From: Bradyrhizobium glycinis
GTDB taxonomy: Bacteria; Pseudomonadota; Alphaproteobacteria; Rhizobiales; Xanthobacteraceae
Assembly: GCF_016031655.1 (NCBI RefSeq)
Contig: NZ_JACCHQ010000002.1
Location: 372,001-436,000 of the forward strand
Direction: 5' to 3'
Length of the DNA stretch: 64,000 nucleotides
The first letter of the stretch is position 1. Every line of letters begins with the position of its first letter. The translations under genes were made by a program, and so were the position numbers. Positions 62,356 to 64,000 of the stretch are shown one piece after another. Below the pieces are notes generated by a model. The model was not told the origin of the DNA. It ran no database searches and was given only the letters and a program-made list of their open reading frames with translations.

Positions 62356-63192
62356 ATGTACAAAGACATTCTCGTCCACATTCCCACCGAACGTCCCATG
62401 CGTCCCGCGATCGACGGCTCGATCTCGCTCGCGGCGAACCTCAACGCGCATCTCGACGCCGTCGCGATCGGCTATGTCGCCACCAGTGTGGCTTACGTCA
62501 TGGAAGGCGGCGCGGCGGTGGCGGCCGTGTTCGAGCTGGAACGCGAGCGTGCCGTGGAGCGGGCCGAGGCTGCGCTCGCGGTATTCAAGAGCGAGGCGGC
62601 GAACGCCGGCATCTCCTATACCTGCCACGCACTCGGCGCGATCCCGGCAGATGCCGCCGGCTCGCTCGGCGAAATGGCACGGCTGCACGATCTCAGCATC
62701 GTGCTCCAGCCCGATCCGGCGCAGGGCTCGTTCGACAACGACGTGCCCAGCGAGATCCTGTTCCAGGCGGGCGGCCCGGTACTGTTCCTGCCCTACACGT
62801 TTCGCGGAGCCTTCAAGGCGAACCGGATCGGCATCTGCTGGGACGGCAGCCGCGTTGCCGCCCGCGCCATGCGCGACGCAGCCCCGTTCCTGGCGCGCTC
62901 CGCCGAGATCGTGATCATCAGCGTCAACGAGACTGAGGCCGGCGCCGGTGAAGCTTCAGCGAGCGGTCTGGCCAGACATCTCGGCCGGCGCGGATTGTCG
63001 ACCCGCACAGTCAGCCTGACCGCCACGCGCGCCGACATTCAGCCGACGATCCTGTCGCTGGCGGCCGACGAGAGTCTGGATCTCCTGGTGATGGGCGGCT
63101 ACGGCCATTCGCGGTTGCAGGAGCGCGTTCTCGGGGGCGTCACCCGCGCCATGCTGGAAGCCATGACGGCCCCGACGCTGATGTCCCATTGA
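62356..63192 (+). CDS. Tandem universal stress protein (UspA)
   Basis: A 278-residue protein with two Usp-like halves: the first starts YKDILVHIPTERP; the second starts near residue 150 (ANRIGICWDGSRVAARAMRDAAPFL) and carries the ATP-binding motif LLVMGGYGHSRLQERVLGGVTRAML. The G-x2-G-x9-G(S/T) motif is intact only in the second half. ATG 62356 has GGAGG seven bases upstream; the longer frame from 62182 is not needed. Divergent from degP, 205 bases apart. Confidence 0.92.
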   Translation: MYKDILVHIPTERPMRPAIDGSISLAANLNAHLDAVAIGYVATSVAYVMEGGAAVAAVFELERERAVERAEAALAVFKSEAANAGISYTCHALGAIPADAAGSLGEMARLHDLSIVLQPDPAQGSFDNDVPSEILFQAGGPVLFLPYTFRGAFKANRIGICWDGSRVAARAMRDAAPFLARSAEIVIISVNETEAGAGEASASGLARHLGRRGLSTRTVSLTATRADIQPTILSLAADESLDLLVMGGYGHSRLQERVLGGVTRAMLEAMTAPTLMSH

Positions 63193-63210
63193 TGAGCCCG
63201 CCTAGCGCCG

Positions 63211-63423
63211 TCACGCCGCGACAGGCGGCTCCCATGTCGACGGCCCGGCGGCGTCCTTGTCGCGATGCACATTGCATGCGTCGAAATGCGCCTTGAGCTC
63301 GATTTCGGCGAGATATTCGAAATGTTCGGCCTGGCCGAGGAGTTCCCAGTTCTGGAGCGGCCGGTAGGCCGCCTGCTGACGGCAGAGGGACGCCAGCGCC
63401 CGGTAGCGACGCACGTTCTCCAT
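63211..63423 (-). CDS. Small helical protein
   Basis: A 70-residue protein: ENVRRYRALASLCRQQAAYRPLQNWELLGQAEHFEYLAEIELKAHFDACN. The layout (RYRALASLCRQQA...W-x-x-L-x-QAE-x-FEYLAE) recalls other short helical rhizobial proteins. ATG 63423 follows GGGAGGG; the frame extends to 63507. Function unknown. Confidence 0.72.
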   Translation of the reverse strand: MENVRRYRALASLCRQQAAYRPLQNWELLGQAEHFEYLAEIELKAHFDACNVHRDKDAAGPSTWEPPVAA

Positions 63424-63586
63424 GAGACCCTCCCTCGCGTTCACCGGCTTATTGCCCTGATTTGCGTCAGGCCGATGGCGTTTATGCAAAACATTTGCTG
63501 CGGGCACAACGCGCCTGAACCAAGTTAATTTTTCGAGAAGCGCCGGTAAAGGATTTTAGTTCCAAACGTCCGCTTGGTGCCGAACG

Positions 63587-64000
63587 CTAGGCGTAGAGGC
63601 GGCGCTCCACGGCGACACCGACCAGGTCGAGATAGCGTTCGATCAGGTCGGGCCGGCCGACGAGATAGCCTTGCATCTCCTCGCAGGCCTCGCGCGCCAG
63701 AAAAGCACGCTGGGCTTCCGTCTCCACTCCCTCGGCAATGACCGGGATCTTCAGCGCGTGCGCCAGGCTCAGGACGGCGCGGACAATCTCGGCCGATTGC
63801 GGCGTTGCCCCCAGGTTGGAGATGAAATTGCGGTCGATCTTGATCTTGTCGAACGGGAACGACTGCAGATAGGACAGCGAGGAATAGCCGGTGCCGAAAT
63901 CGTCCATGGCGATGCGGATGCCGAGCGCCTTCAGCCGCCGCAGCAAATTGAGCGCGCGGGTGAAATCGCCGATCAGCATGCCCTCGGTGATCTCGACCTC
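63587..64000 (-). CDS. EAL-domain cyclic-di-GMP phosphodiesterase (N-terminus outside window)
   Basis: The frame runs off the right edge. The visible 137 residues are the C-terminal half of an EAL domain: ITEGMLIGD, then RIAMDDFGTGYSSLSYLQSFPFDKIKIDRNFI, IVRAVLSLAHALKIPVIAEGVE, and ACEEMQGYLVGRPD. The DDFGTGYSS and EGVE motifs of active enzymes are kept. Whether GGDEF, PAS or membrane parts precede it is unseen. It ends about 160 bases from the small helical protein. Confidence 0.92.
   Translation of the reverse strand, partial: EVEITEGMLIGDFTRALNLLRRLKALGIRIAMDDFGTGYSSLSYLQSFPFDKIKIDRNFISNLGATPQSAEIVRAVLSLAHALKIPVIAEGVETEAQRAFLAREACEEMQGYLVGRPDLIERYLDLVGVAVERRLYA

Overview
The window reads as chromosomal DNA of a Bradyrhizobium-type alphaproteobacterium (order Hyphomicrobiales). 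This is inferred from GC-rich coding sequence, the protein families present, the dispersed palindromic repeats, and promoter-like sites resembling those of the alphaproteobacterial EcfG general stress sigma factor. No phage, integrase, transposase, CRISPR array, rRNA or tRNA gene was found. Both edges cut genes: a histone-deacetylase-family gene on the left and an EAL-domain gene on the right.

Layout. 0-10 kb: housekeeping genes (xseB, dxs, a deoxyribosyltransferase, tlyA and an overlapping RNA methyltransferase) and several envelope or hypothetical genes. 10-13 kb: a fluoride-response operon, with a clear fluoride (crcB-motif) riboswitch and intrinsic terminator ahead of an MFS transporter, two CrcB fluoride channel subunits and a DUF190 protein, followed by clpS. 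13-17 kb: a class III nucleotide cyclase, aroC, a histidine phosphatase and fabI. 17-20 kb: an ECF sigma/anti-sigma pair and a CbpA-like DnaJ. 20-42 kb: a metabolic and envelope mix (pdxH, corA, L,D-transpeptidase, extensin-like protein, acyl-CoA ligase, gcdH, a RibB with a degenerate RibA-like tail, Kef antiporter, aminotransferase, aldo/keto reductase, PhoD), ending with an SDR gene divergent from an HxlR regulator.

43-60 kb: a dense run of small stress-type genes (PRC-barrel, TPP enzyme, DUF4142, PAP2, DUF3147 pair, DUF3072, DUF6496). Many have GGAAC-N16/17-nGTT-like sites 20-60 bases before their starts, so this looks like a general-stress-response island. At its centre is a 2097-residue hybrid histidine kinase with eleven tandem 92-residue HAMP repeats, a GAF domain, a kinase core and three receiver domains, followed by a REC-PAS-HWE kinase. 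60-64 kb: a DegP-type protease, a universal stress protein and the truncated EAL gene.

How parts work together: fluoride would release transcription of the exporter operon through the riboswitch. The poly-HAMP kinase, HWE kinase, DegP protease and universal stress protein sit beside the putative EcfG targets and suggest a shared envelope/osmotic/desiccation stress role (inference). Several dispersed repeats sit exactly at gene 3' ends; one family even supplies stop codons.
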